DNA of 7,155 nt from Lachnospiraceae bacterium (GCA_017476305.1 JAFVAA010000903.1:1-7155); one strand, 5' to 3'. Shown: positions 1 through 5,903, numbered from the stretch's first letter. Numbers and translations are program-made. The notes: generated from the sequence alone by a model not told the origin.

Positions 1-7
1 AACGTAT

Positions 8-17
8 CTCCTTTTTT
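8..17 (-). promoter_or_regulatory. Shine-Dalgarno for a gene starting beyond the window edge
   Basis: The minus strand reads AAAAAAGGAG followed by ATACGTT, after which the window ends. A start codon is expected within a few bases beyond position 1. By synteny with related elements the gene is probably the VirB4/TraE-like ATPase, but no coding sequence is in view. Confidence 0.6.
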
Positions 18-37
18 GAGCACCGGAAACGATGCTC
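18..37 (-). other. Hairpin directly before the off-window gene's ribosome binding site
   Basis: On the minus strand GAGCATCG pairs with CGGTGCTC (8 pairs, one G-T) around loop TTTC. AAAAAAGGAG follows immediately, so the stem abuts but does not bury the Shine-Dalgarno. No T-run follows, so it is not a terminator in this direction. It may stabilise the 5' end of the next message or affect ribosome access. Confidence 0.5.
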
Positions 38-42
38 TATTT

Positions 43-62
43 GTCATGCAGTTTTCAAGGTA
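43..62 (-). promoter_or_regulatory. boxA-like sequence in the leader
   Basis: The minus strand reads TACCTTGAAAACTGCATGAC. The TTGAAAACTGCA core matches the boxA-type sequence (TTCTTTGAAAACTG) found in rRNA leaders and 16S-23S spacers of Firmicutes, which recruits Nus antitermination factors. The upstream half (TACC instead of TTCT) differs. It lies in an untranslated stretch downstream of a structured RNA and before the next gene, a sensible site for antitermination, but similarity over a dozen bases could be chance. Confidence 0.3.
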
Positions 63-150
63 CTGATTTATCTAAATGCATTTCTGCAAATCACACAAAA
101 ATTTCATTTTAGGTCTTGACTTTTAATAGTTAGACTTTCTTTTATATGAA

Positions 151-190
151 GCACCGCCGGGAGCAACCCCGGCAGATGCCAAGGTTGCCC
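151..190 (-). ncRNA. G+C-rich structured RNA element in the leader after the PrgI-family gene
   Basis: On the minus strand GCCGGG (173-168) pairs with CCCGGC (161-156) around loop GTTGCT. The stem extends outward through T-G, C-G, a bulged T and GCA/TGC to 11 pairs (151-179). The loop can also pair with GCAAC at 188-184, forming an H-type pseudoknot. A competing fold pairs GGGCAACC (190-183) with GGTTGC plus CC (168-160, one bulge) and excludes the first stem. No T-run follows, so it is not a terminator. The element stands out from A+T-rich sequence around it. A cis-regulatory RNA is the best reading; I cannot match it to a named class. Confidence 0.45.
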
Positions 191-218
191 GACTACTCAG
201 TCAGACAACAACTCTTCT

Positions 219-722
219 TTAGTGTCGAATTTTGTAGATTACAACACCGATTGCTGCCACAACAATAGCAGCAACTGTTCCTAACAACATTTTCTTTGTC
301 TTATTTTTCATCGCTTCAAATTCCTCCGTTTTCTCCTGATTATCCGTTTCCTTAATAGCGGTTTGCTTTGCTTTTTTCTTTCGTGTATTCTCCTCGTCAA
401 CACTTAGTTCCTTTATGGCACTTTCCCCTTCGGTCGAGATATAATGCAGTGCTTTATTTCCAAAAATGAAATGGAACTTTCTTCTCCAGTACTGATAGAA
501 GTCCATTCCATTGTAGGAATAGAAACCTCCCAATGCGATGGGTGCAACACAAGGAATTGCAACATAGGCAGAACCGGTAAGACCGATATGTCTGTAAAGT
601 GCCAATACAATCCCTCCTCCCACAATCACGCTGGCGGCGGAGAAAAATAACTGTTTTGCAGTCAGTCCCATTGCAATGGTTTCCTGATACCTGTCGATAT
701 CCTTATTAATTTCAATTACCAT
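219..722 (-). CDS. PrgI-family (VirB3-like) conjugal transfer membrane protein with an added C-terminal helix
   Basis: A 167-residue inner-membrane protein. The N-terminus (VIEINKDIDRYQET, then MGLTAKQL) is the hallmark of the PrgI family, proposed VirB3 counterparts that partner the VirB4 ATPase in Gram-positive secretion systems. Two membrane helices are visible at about residues 26-44 and 50-68. They are followed by the family-like stretch NGMDFYQYWRRKFHFIFGNK. After that comes a charged linker rich in Lys and Glu (about 98-144) and a third hydrophobic helix at 145-163 ending in KIRH. PrgI proteins I recall are around 110-130 residues and lack this tail-anchor-like helix. The start at 722 has AGGAGG seven bases upstream, overlapping the DUF4313 stop. 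It is the last complete gene in the window. The normal successor is the VirB4-like ATPase gene, expected just off the edge. Confidence 0.9.
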   Translation of the reverse strand: MVIEINKDIDRYQETIAMGLTAKQLFFSAASVIVGGGIVLALYRHIGLTGSAYVAIPCVAPIALGGFYSYNGMDFYQYWRRKFHFIFGNKALHYISTEGESAIKELSVDEENTRKKKAKQTAIKETDNQEKTEEFEAMKNKTKKMLLGTVAAIVVAAIGVVIYKIRH

Positions 723-729
723 CTCATCG

Positions 730-736
730 CCTCCTA
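730..736 (-). promoter_or_regulatory. Overlapping stop codon and Shine-Dalgarno (TAGGAGG), DUF4313 gene to PrgI-family gene
   Basis: The TAG of the DUF4313 gene (736-734) begins the AGGAGG site located 7 bases before the PrgI-family ATG at 722. Confidence 0.75.
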
Positions 737-1135
737 CCTTGATAATTCTTTTGTTTGAGGAACTCTTGCCTTCCCGATGTTAGCTTCATATTCTGCTATT
801 CCGTCAGGGCATAACTCTCTGAGTTTTTCCACATCAAACAGATAAAGAGGATATTCCACAAATCCGCTTCTCTGTGTCAAGCCTGTAAATTCCCCAAGCT
901 CATTTTCCTGAATGAACTGTTCAAGTTCCGGCATATTGTTGACATCAACGTATCCGCAATAATCCGGTGCCTTATCAGCTAAGTTCACTGTAAGGTCTCC
1001 ATAAGGTTCCGAATAACCATCACATTCTGATACAATCCCTATATAGAGTCCCTTATTACTCAAATAGCTGTTAATCTCAAGCGACACTTCCATCGTGTCA
1101 CCCCAACTTGTATCTAATTTCAACTTCTTTTCCAT
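734..1135 (-). CDS. DUF4313-like small acidic protein
   Basis: A 133-residue soluble protein with no signal peptide or membrane helix. The pattern of short beta strands (MEVSLEINSYL, GLYIGIVSE, GDLTVNLAD), then a helix (MPELEQFIQENELGEF), then TGLTQRSGFVEYPLYLFD matches my recollection of DUF4313, a family of unknown function common in conjugative elements of Firmicutes. It is strongly acidic: about 25 Asp/Glu against 12 Lys/Arg. The start at 1135 has AGGAGG five bases upstream, and that site overlaps the TrbL-like stop. It sits between two membrane components of the secretion channel, so it is probably co-expressed with them, but I cannot give it a function. A DNA-mimic or regulatory role would be conjecture from the charge alone. 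Confidence 0.75.
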   Translation of the reverse strand: MEKKLKLDTSWGDTMEVSLEINSYLSNKGLYIGIVSECDGYSEPYGDLTVNLADKAPDYCGYVDVNNMPELEQFIQENELGEFTGLTQRSGFVEYPLYLFDVEKLRELCPDGIAEYEANIGKARVPQTKELSR

Positions 1136-1140
1136 ATCTG

Positions 1141-1147
1141 CCTCCTA
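1141..1147 (-). promoter_or_regulatory. Overlapping stop codon and Shine-Dalgarno (TAGGAGG), TrbL-like gene to DUF4313 gene
   Basis: The TAG of the TrbL-like gene (1147-1145) begins the AGGAGG site located 5 bases before the DUF4313 ATG at 1135. Confidence 0.75.
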
Positions 1148-1987
1148 TAATCCAAACGCTTTACTTGTCAGACTCTGCGCTCCCTTTACACTTCCAACTG
1201 TCATTGCAATCGTAAATGTCATTTCACACAGATAAATAAGTGTCTGTGCCCAATCTGCATACGAACCCGTAAATTCCGGAAGCCCTGCACTGATAAATGC
1301 ATTACACAAAATGATTGCCAGCGCCATCGTAACCGCTTCAAATACACAGGCTAAGAAATATTTGCAGTATGTCACTACGGTGTGACTTACTATCCTGTTT
1401 CCTCCGAGTGTGGAGAAAGCGATCGCCCCTAACGGAACGATGATGAATATTTTTAAGAATCTGAAATATACCGTGTAGATAATAAAGAAACCGCAAATAA
1501 TAATGATGATTGCCAACAGGGATGCCAATATCAGCATCACAAGACTCTCACCAAAGCCCAGATCCTTAATAATATCTGCCTGTGTACTGTCAATGGTAAG
1601 CTGCGTCGTGGTTCCCTCTGACAGCAATCCCACCAAATTACCGATTGAAGTAAAAAATGCCTTCATAATGCTTACGTTATTGGCAACGAACCATTCCGAA
1701 AGTCCTAAACGGATCAGCATACGAAGTATATTCTCAAAACGCATTTCATCTTTGACATCTATGCTCTCCGAGCAGAATCCGATGACAAAAAACAACACAA
1801 CCAGGGAAGAGCCAACCGCTACAAAGATTGGCTCTATCCCCTCAATAACTGCCCATGGTCCACCACCTTTAAATGAGACAGGTGACTGACCTAACATCTC
1901 AAATACCAGTGCAATCTGGTTGTTCCAAAAACCGAAAACCATTTCAAGCAAAGCAAGGATCTTATCCCCAAGTTTGAATATATCCAT
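1145..1987 (-). CDS. TrbL/VirB6-like polytopic conjugal transfer protein (CD1112-like)
   Basis: A 280-residue inner-membrane protein, predicted to form part of the conjugation channel. Hydrophobic segments lie at about residues 52-71, 148-170, 178-196, 211-234 and 248-268, with a weaker one at 105-122. This pattern, the opening with GDKILALLEMVFGF, and the C-terminal VKGAQSLTSKAFGL suggest the CD1112-type VirB6/TrbL family of Clostridia elements, recognised from memory. There is no clear signal peptide. The start at 1987 has an AGAGGTG site about 10 bases upstream. The gene follows the pilin-like gene after 54 bases with no visible terminator. Its TAG stop is shared with the ribosome binding site of the DUF4313 gene. 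VirB6-type proteins are highly variable in sequence, so the assignment rests on topology and neighbours as well as resemblance. Confidence 0.85.
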   Translation of the reverse strand: MDIFKLGDKILALLEMVFGFWNNQIALVFEMLGQSPVSFKGGGPWAVIEGIEPIFVAVGSSLVVLFFVIGFCSESIDVKDEMRFENILRMLIRLGLSEWFVANNVSIMKAFFTSIGNLVGLLSEGTTTQLTIDSTQADIIKDLGFGESLVMLILASLLAIIIIICGFFIIYTVYFRFLKIFIIVPLGAIAFSTLGGNRIVSHTVVTYCKYFLACVFEAVTMALAIILCNAFISAGLPEFTGSYADWAQTLIYLCEMTFTIAMTVGSVKGAQSLTSKAFGL

Positions 1988-2041
1988 ACTTGTTAATCAC
2001 CTCTTCTTTCCTTAAATTTTCAGGATTCTTCTGTTTTTCTC

Positions 2042-2347
2042 TTAGAATCCCAAGAAACTTAATACTGTAGAGATACCTGCCATCATAACACCGGCCACAA
2101 TGCCTTTCAGTGCAGAGTTCATTGTGGAAGAATCCTGCTGCTGATATGCCTGTGCAAACTCCATGACATTCTTTGCAAGGATAATGACACCTACGGCACC
2201 GATTACAGCAATAACCAAGGTTTTCAAGTTCTCCAATGGCTTTGTTACTGCATCTGTACCTGTTGCAGCCAGACAAGTAGTCCCCATCAACATTACACTC
2301 ATTAAACATCCGGATACCGCCGGAATCACTTTCTTCATCTTTCTCAT
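2042..2347 (-). CDS. Maff2/VirB2-like small membrane protein, candidate conjugative pilin
   Basis: A 101-residue protein from the preferred start. The N-terminus (MRKMKKVIPAVSG) is basic and leads into a hydrophobic stretch ending TTCLAATG, a plausible signal peptide cleaved after CLA. The mature part has two hydrophobic helices: roughly TLVIAVIGAVGVIILA, and GIVAGVMMAGISTVLSFL at the C-terminus, joined by a polar Gln/Ser loop. Signal peptide, two membrane helices and about 70 mature residues is the layout of VirB2/TrbC pilins. The helix-loop-helix also resembles the Maff2 proteins found at this place in Clostridia conjugative elements. I chose the ATG at 2347 because GGAGGG (2355-2360) is 7 bases upstream and the start abuts the signal peptide. 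An in-frame ATG at 2395 with its own AAGGAG site would add 16 residues. It lies between the coupling ATPase and the TrbL-like gene. The pilin role is inference; the membrane topology is seen. Confidence 0.8.
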   Translation of the reverse strand: MRKMKKVIPAVSGCLMSVMLMGTTCLAATGTDAVTKPLENLKTLVIAVIGAVGVIILAKNVMEFAQAYQQQDSSTMNSALKGIVAGVMMAGISTVLSFLGF

Positions 2348-2354
2348 GATCTTT

Positions 2355-2360
2355 CCCTCC
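2355..2360 (-). promoter_or_regulatory. Shine-Dalgarno deciding the pilin-like start
   Basis: GGAGGG lies 7 bases before the ATG at 2347. A second site, AAGGAG at 2405-2410, lies 9 bases before the in-frame ATG at 2395. Both are good sites, so two N-terminal forms are possible. The downstream one gives the cleaner signal peptide. Confidence 0.6.
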
Positions 2361-2421
2361 ATCATTTTTTCTGTTATTTTCTTTTCATGTCTCATACTTC
2401 ATTTCTCCTTTTTTGACCAAG

Positions 2422-2469
2422 CAAAAAGGATGCTATCTATTGGCTTTTACCTATAAATAACATCCTCTT
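2422..2469 (-). terminator. Long imperfect hairpin with T-run ahead of the pilin-like gene (terminator or attenuator)
   Basis: On the minus strand AGGATG pairs with CATCCT. The adjoining TTATTTAT pairs with ATAGATAG (including two G-T pairs), and after one A-A mismatch GG pairs with CC around loop TAAAAG. Weak pairs at the base bring the total to about 19. TTTTTGC follows. Only about 8 bases separate this structure from the first Shine-Dalgarno of the next gene, leaving no room for a promoter in between. Transcripts for the pilin-like gene must therefore pass through it, which fits attenuation or a message-stabilising 5' structure as well as simple termination. Confidence 0.6.
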
Positions 2470-2495
2470 ATCGCTTCATTATTTTGTTGAATTTA

Positions 2496-2515
2496 TAAAA
2501 ACGGGATCACTCCCG
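2496..2515 (-). terminator. Candidate Rho-independent terminator after the coupling ATPase gene
   Basis: On the minus strand CGGGA and TCCCG form a 5-bp G+C-rich stem with loop GTGA, followed directly by TTTTTAT. The stem is short, so termination is probably partial. Its placement between the substrate-recruitment genes and the pilin/channel genes suggests a polarity point within the operon. Strength cannot be judged without a folding calculation or transcript data. Confidence 0.5.
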
Positions 2516-2527
2516 GAACATAAGTGA

Positions 2528-2544
2528 ATCAGGCTTTCCCTGAT
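2528..2544 (-). other. Hairpin in the gap after the coupling ATPase gene
   Basis: On the minus strand ATCAGG and CCTGAT form a perfect 6-bp stem with loop GAAAG. No T-run follows, so it is not a classical terminator. It begins 29 bases past the coupling ATPase stop and is the first of three hairpins before the pilin-like gene. It could protect the 3' end of the upstream message or be part of an attenuator. Confidence 0.5.
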
Positions 2545-2573
2545 GCGTTTCTGCTTTAACCACCTCCCTTATG

Positions 2574-4757
2574 CTAATGCTTTGCTTTATGCTGCTGTCT
2601 GATTTGTCTCATTTCTTCCACAGATACTTCCGGATAAAAATACTGGAGAATTTCTGCCTTAGTCAGTCCTTCTTCCATAGCTTTCTTAACCTCCGACTTT
2701 TGTTCCATCGAATAATTCCAATGCAACATACGGTTTGCAACTGTATCTTCCCAGTCACCTTTTTGTCGGGTGTGTACCAGCTTATTCCCGGACTGATTAT
2801 CTGCCTGTCCCGTTCCCTGTGCTTCATCCTGGTATTCCAGTTCATTTGTCTGCTCCCTGTTAAACTTATCCTTCTGTTCACGTTCATCCGCCAAGGAAAT
2901 TCTTCTGTTAAACTCTGCCTGCCCGAGCATCATAAACTCCTCATAGGTCAGCTTATCAATATAGACATTCTCACCTTTTTCCTTCAGCTTCTCATAGTGC
3001 TTAATCGCTCTTTCTGAGAGAAGTTCAAACGGTGGACCTATCAGATTTTGAGCATTCCTTACAACATGCACATAAGCTTCTCCGTCTCCATCCGCCGTCT
3101 GCTTAAACATCGGATGTTTAAATGGTACATACTTGTTATCCATAATCGGCTCAAATCCACGAATAAAGATAATGCATTTCTTATTATCCAGTTTCCTGAC
3201 TTCATCCGGAGTAAACAACTCTCTTCCTAGAACATCATAATTTCTGCTCGAACTTCCCTGTCTGCCCTTTGTCTCTCCGCTTGATTTCTTATCAATCGTG
3301 CCCTTGCCAAGCAGCTCCGACACATACTTATGCGTTGATTGTTCGTTGCCGCCAAGGTAGATAAAGGTATCGCAGTTGCCCGGTATTGTCTCCCAGGTAT
3401 CTTTGAATAATGCCTTTAACTGGGCAAAATTCTGGATAATGATAATACTTGATATTTCACGGCTTCGCATAGTCGATAACAACGAACAAAAGTCATCCGG
3501 AAGAGCCACATTTGCGAACTCGTCGAGCATGAAAGTAACATGAATCGGTAACCTGCCTCCGCAAATAAAATCTGCCTGATAATATAACTCCTGAAAGATC
3601 TGCGTATATAACATACCAATGATAAAGTTATAGGACTTATCGCTATCCGGGATCACACAAAACAGTGCTGTTTTTGTTTCACCATCTCCATTGACACCAA
3701 TGCCAATATTTGCAAGATTTAATTCATCTTTGGACAGAAGACGTAACACCTGCTTGTTTTCCAAAAATGCTAGCCTTGAGTTAGCACTGATAATAATGGA
3801 TCGGACCGTATCTCCCGCACCTCGCATACACTTGTTGTATTGCTTTACTGCCGGATGATTTGCGCCAAGCGGCGATTTTTCCTCAAGGAATTTCATTCTC
3901 ACATCCAATCTTGATGCCTTTCCCTGTTCCGTCACTTCTGCTTCTCCAATAAGCTTTAATACCGTCTCAAAGTTTCTCTTCGCCGGTTTTTCTTCTAACC
4001 ACACATAATAAAAGATAGCCTGTAAGAACAAGCCTTCTGCTTTTTCCCAAAAAGGGTCGGAAGGCGTCGCACCTTTCGGTGTAGTATTACTGATCAGATT
4101 TGTAATCAGCTTCACAACATCCGTTTCTTCTCTGATATAGGAAAAAGGATTATAGCAATCTGACTTATCCATTTCCAACAGGTTGATAACCTTCACATTA
4201 TACCCATTGTCTTTTAACATCTGTCCGCAGCTTCTAAGGATCTCGCCTTTGGGGTCTGTACAGATAAAAGAGCAGTTATGCGGCATCTGCATCAGATTCG
4301 GCTTAACCTCATAAAAGGTCCTACCTGCACCGGAACCGCCGCAAATCAGGATATTTCCATTTAGTTTCAACCTTCTGAAATCCAAAGACATTTTCACATT
4401 CTGACTAAGTATTCGGTTAAAATTGATATCCTTATCCGCTAAGATCCGATTAACCTGCTTGGGATTTTCAAACCGGGCTGTACCGAATTCTTTTCCCGGC
4501 ATAAAATTTCGCTGACTGGTGTAATACATAACAACAGCCATACCATATACTCCTATGGCGATGGCTATAATCTTTGCAGTATTCTCATTAAAATAATTAT
4601 GAAAAGGCATGGCACAAACAGAATTGAACTTTTCCATAAATTCCTGAAACTGTATTCCTTCATGCCACGCCCCACCAACCAGATATCCAAAATATCCGGC
4701 GAAAATAGCACCCAGAAGAATTAAGACTACAGACGTTTTTTTCTTACTTGTCTGCAT
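2574..4757 (-). CDS. VirD4-like type IV coupling ATPase (TraG/TraD family, CD1115-like)
   Basis: A 727-residue membrane-anchored ATPase that docks the DNA-relaxase substrate at the secretion channel. Two N-terminal membrane helices are visible at about residues 9-30 and 62-79. The Walker A motif is GGSGAGRT at 140-147, followed by VKPNL and by SFICTDPKGEI, a stretch typical of VirD4 proteins. Position 146 is Arg where Lys is normally invariant. Walker B is HVTFMLDEFAN at 406-416 (Asp412, Glu413), followed by the usual SREISSIIIIQNFAQLKALF segment. The part between the Walker motifs would include the all-alpha domain. The C-terminal region, about 560-727, is hydrophilic and ends in a repeat (EEGLTKAEI, then VEEMRQI) resembling those in the 408-aa protein. 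The start at 4757 has GGAGGG seven bases upstream, overlapping the PcfB-like stop codon. The length is near the upper end for this family because of the tail. Family assignment is secure; catalytic competence depends on whether Arg146 is tolerated. Confidence 0.95.
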   Translation of the reverse strand: MQTSKKKTSVVLILLGAIFAGYFGYLVGGAWHEGIQFQEFMEKFNSVCAMPFHNYFNENTAKIIAIAIGVYGMAVVMYYTSQRNFMPGKEFGTARFENPKQVNRILADKDINFNRILSQNVKMSLDFRRLKLNGNILICGGSGAGRTFYEVKPNLMQMPHNCSFICTDPKGEILRSCGQMLKDNGYNVKVINLLEMDKSDCYNPFSYIREETDVVKLITNLISNTTPKGATPSDPFWEKAEGLFLQAIFYYVWLEEKPAKRNFETVLKLIGEAEVTEQGKASRLDVRMKFLEEKSPLGANHPAVKQYNKCMRGAGDTVRSIIISANSRLAFLENKQVLRLLSKDELNLANIGIGVNGDGETKTALFCVIPDSDKSYNFIIGMLYTQIFQELYYQADFICGGRLPIHVTFMLDEFANVALPDDFCSLLSTMRSREISSIIIIQNFAQLKALFKDTWETIPGNCDTFIYLGGNEQSTHKYVSELLGKGTIDKKSSGETKGRQGSSSRNYDVLGRELFTPDEVRKLDNKKCIIFIRGFEPIMDNKYVPFKHPMFKQTADGDGEAYVHVVRNAQNLIGPPFELLSERAIKHYEKLKEKGENVYIDKLTYEEFMMLGQAEFNRRISLADEREQKDKFNREQTNELEYQDEAQGTGQADNQSGNKLVHTRQKGDWEDTVANRMLHWNYSMEQKSEVKKAMEEGLTKAEILQYFYPEVSVEEMRQIRQQHKAKH

Positions 4758-4764
4758 AGCCTAT

Positions 4765-4772
4765 CCCTCCTA
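4765..4772 (-). promoter_or_regulatory. Overlapping stop codon and Shine-Dalgarno (TAGGAGGG), PcfB-like gene to coupling ATPase
   Basis: The PcfB-like gene ends in AGA TAG. That TAG (4772-4770) runs into GGAGGG, which lies 7 bases ahead of the coupling ATPase ATG at 4757. This predicts coupled synthesis of the two presumed partners. Confidence 0.75.
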
Positions 4773-5903
4773 TCTGGTTCTCTTTGTGGTTGTCTTGGTT
4801 ACTGTTTTGATTCCTTCCGGTGTCTTAACCTTCTCCTTTGTCTGTGACTTCTCATAACGTTCTCTTACGGAAGATTCGACTTTGTCATAGTGCTTGTAAA
4901 GCTCGTCACCCTTCTTTGTCTCTACAACACGGTTCTGCTCATCATAAAGCTTATAATTCTTCCCGGAATCAAGAAACGTGAGCATTGTCTTTCCATTATG
5001 AATATCCATGATATTTTCCTTATTGATCCATACATATCTCGCTGTCTCTCCCCATGTTCCGGGAACTCTTGTCTTAACCGCATGGTCATTTTCCTGAATA
5101 ATCAAAGTCTTACTAATCGTAACATCTGTAAGATTTGTATTCTTAGATGCAGCCACCGCTCTCATACGCTCTGCGAGATCCTGATATCCTCTGACACGAT
5201 TGATAAACGCATCCTTGTCCATCATAACCTTATGGGTTCCGTCAACAGCTTTCTTGTCGAGAAAACCGATTGTCTCTAACTGCTTAATGACACTCTCAGC
5301 CTGCTCGCTATTGATACTGAAATTCTCTTTGATCTGATCAACACTGATACTTTGTTTTTCCATTGCAAACATCCCAACCTTTTCAATCAGACCGTCGAGT
5401 GCCATATCAGCTCTTGCCCCACCGATTGATGGGGCTTTATCATTTCCCTGTTGTTTCTTGAGAAAATCCATTAATTTTCCGAGTGATTTCTCATCTCCGT
5501 TTTTCAGATAGTCATCAAAGGAAGCAACCCTTCCATACTTCAATTTCTGAATCAGCATGTTTACTCTCGGAACGGCTTCCGTATGAAAGATCACTTCACT
5601 CAGTCCATCCTTGTTATTGACATTCGGTAATACAGAATACAAGATTCCATATTTCTTTGCCAGTTTTTCTACCTTTTTCATATCCTCGGTCTGAAACTGT
5701 AACACCTGCAGATCACCGCCACGCATCAAAAGCTTTCTCATGGAAGTTTTTCCAAGGGATTTCTCATAGTCAAGCAATCCCTTTAAAACCTCCAGTGCTT
5801 TCTGCATGGCACTGATTCCACCGCTCCCAACCTTCATTGCAATCTCAATACCGTCATACGCCACTCGTATAATCTGTACTGCTTCCTGAATCTCTTCTGC
5901 CAT
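4770..5903 (-). CDS. PcfB-family (DUF3801) conjugation accessory protein, long form with winged-helix-like domain
   Basis: A 377-residue soluble protein. Residues about 5-130 read as DUF3801/PcfB: the opening VAYDGIEIAMKVG, then GKTSMRKLL, and the stretch KVEKLAKKYGILYSVL are typical of the family. PcfB of enterococcal plasmid pCF10 is a cytoplasmic accessory factor that works with the coupling protein PcfC and the relaxosome, so a role in delivering substrate to the ATPase encoded next is likely. Residues about 165-222 resemble a winged helix (ISVDQIKENFSINSEQAES followed by an LE..GFLD segment and a short beta wing). Residues about 258-340 look like a small beta-rich domain, and the tail is very basic (KTTTKRTR). 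The start at 5903 is backed by AGGAGGTG at 5908-5915. The preceding gene ends 10 bases upstream and the VirD4-like gene begins 12 bases downstream. pCF10-type PcfB consists mainly of the N-terminal domain, so this is an extended version. Confidence 0.85.
   Translation of the reverse strand: MAEEIQEAVQIIRVAYDGIEIAMKVGSGGISAMQKALEVLKGLLDYEKSLGKTSMRKLLMRGGDLQVLQFQTEDMKKVEKLAKKYGILYSVLPNVNNKDGLSEVIFHTEAVPRVNMLIQKLKYGRVASFDDYLKNGDEKSLGKLMDFLKKQQGNDKAPSIGGARADMALDGLIEKVGMFAMEKQSISVDQIKENFSINSEQAESVIKQLETIGFLDKKAVDGTHKVMMDKDAFINRVRGYQDLAERMRAVAASKNTNLTDVTISKTLIIQENDHAVKTRVPGTWGETARYVWINKENIMDIHNGKTMLTFLDSGKNYKLYDEQNRVVETKKGDELYKHYDKVESSVRERYEKSQTKEKVKTPEGIKTVTKTTTKRTR

Noticed and set aside
61..150. 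Minus-strand -10-like sequences (TATAAA at 146-141, TAGATA near 72) as a promoter for the off-window gene.
   Set aside because: No -35 of acceptable match lies at 16-18 bases from either, so I do not call a promoter.
146..271. A plus-strand frame of about 41 codons starting at ATG 146, with a TTGACT sequence upstream at 116-121.
   Set aside because: It runs through the structured RNA and into the antisense of the PrgI-family gene. It lacks a Shine-Dalgarno, and the possible -10 is poor and badly spaced.
1962..2309. A 115-codon minus-strand frame overlapping the pilin-like and TrbL-like genes, rich in Cys and Arg.
   Set aside because: It overlaps two supported genes in another frame, has no good ribosome binding site, and its Cys clusters arise from out-of-frame reading of hydrophobic codons.
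2571..3017. A 148-codon plus-strand frame opposite the coupling ATPase C-terminus.
   Set aside because: It is antisense to a clearly coding region, with no ribosome binding site and no recognisable protein.
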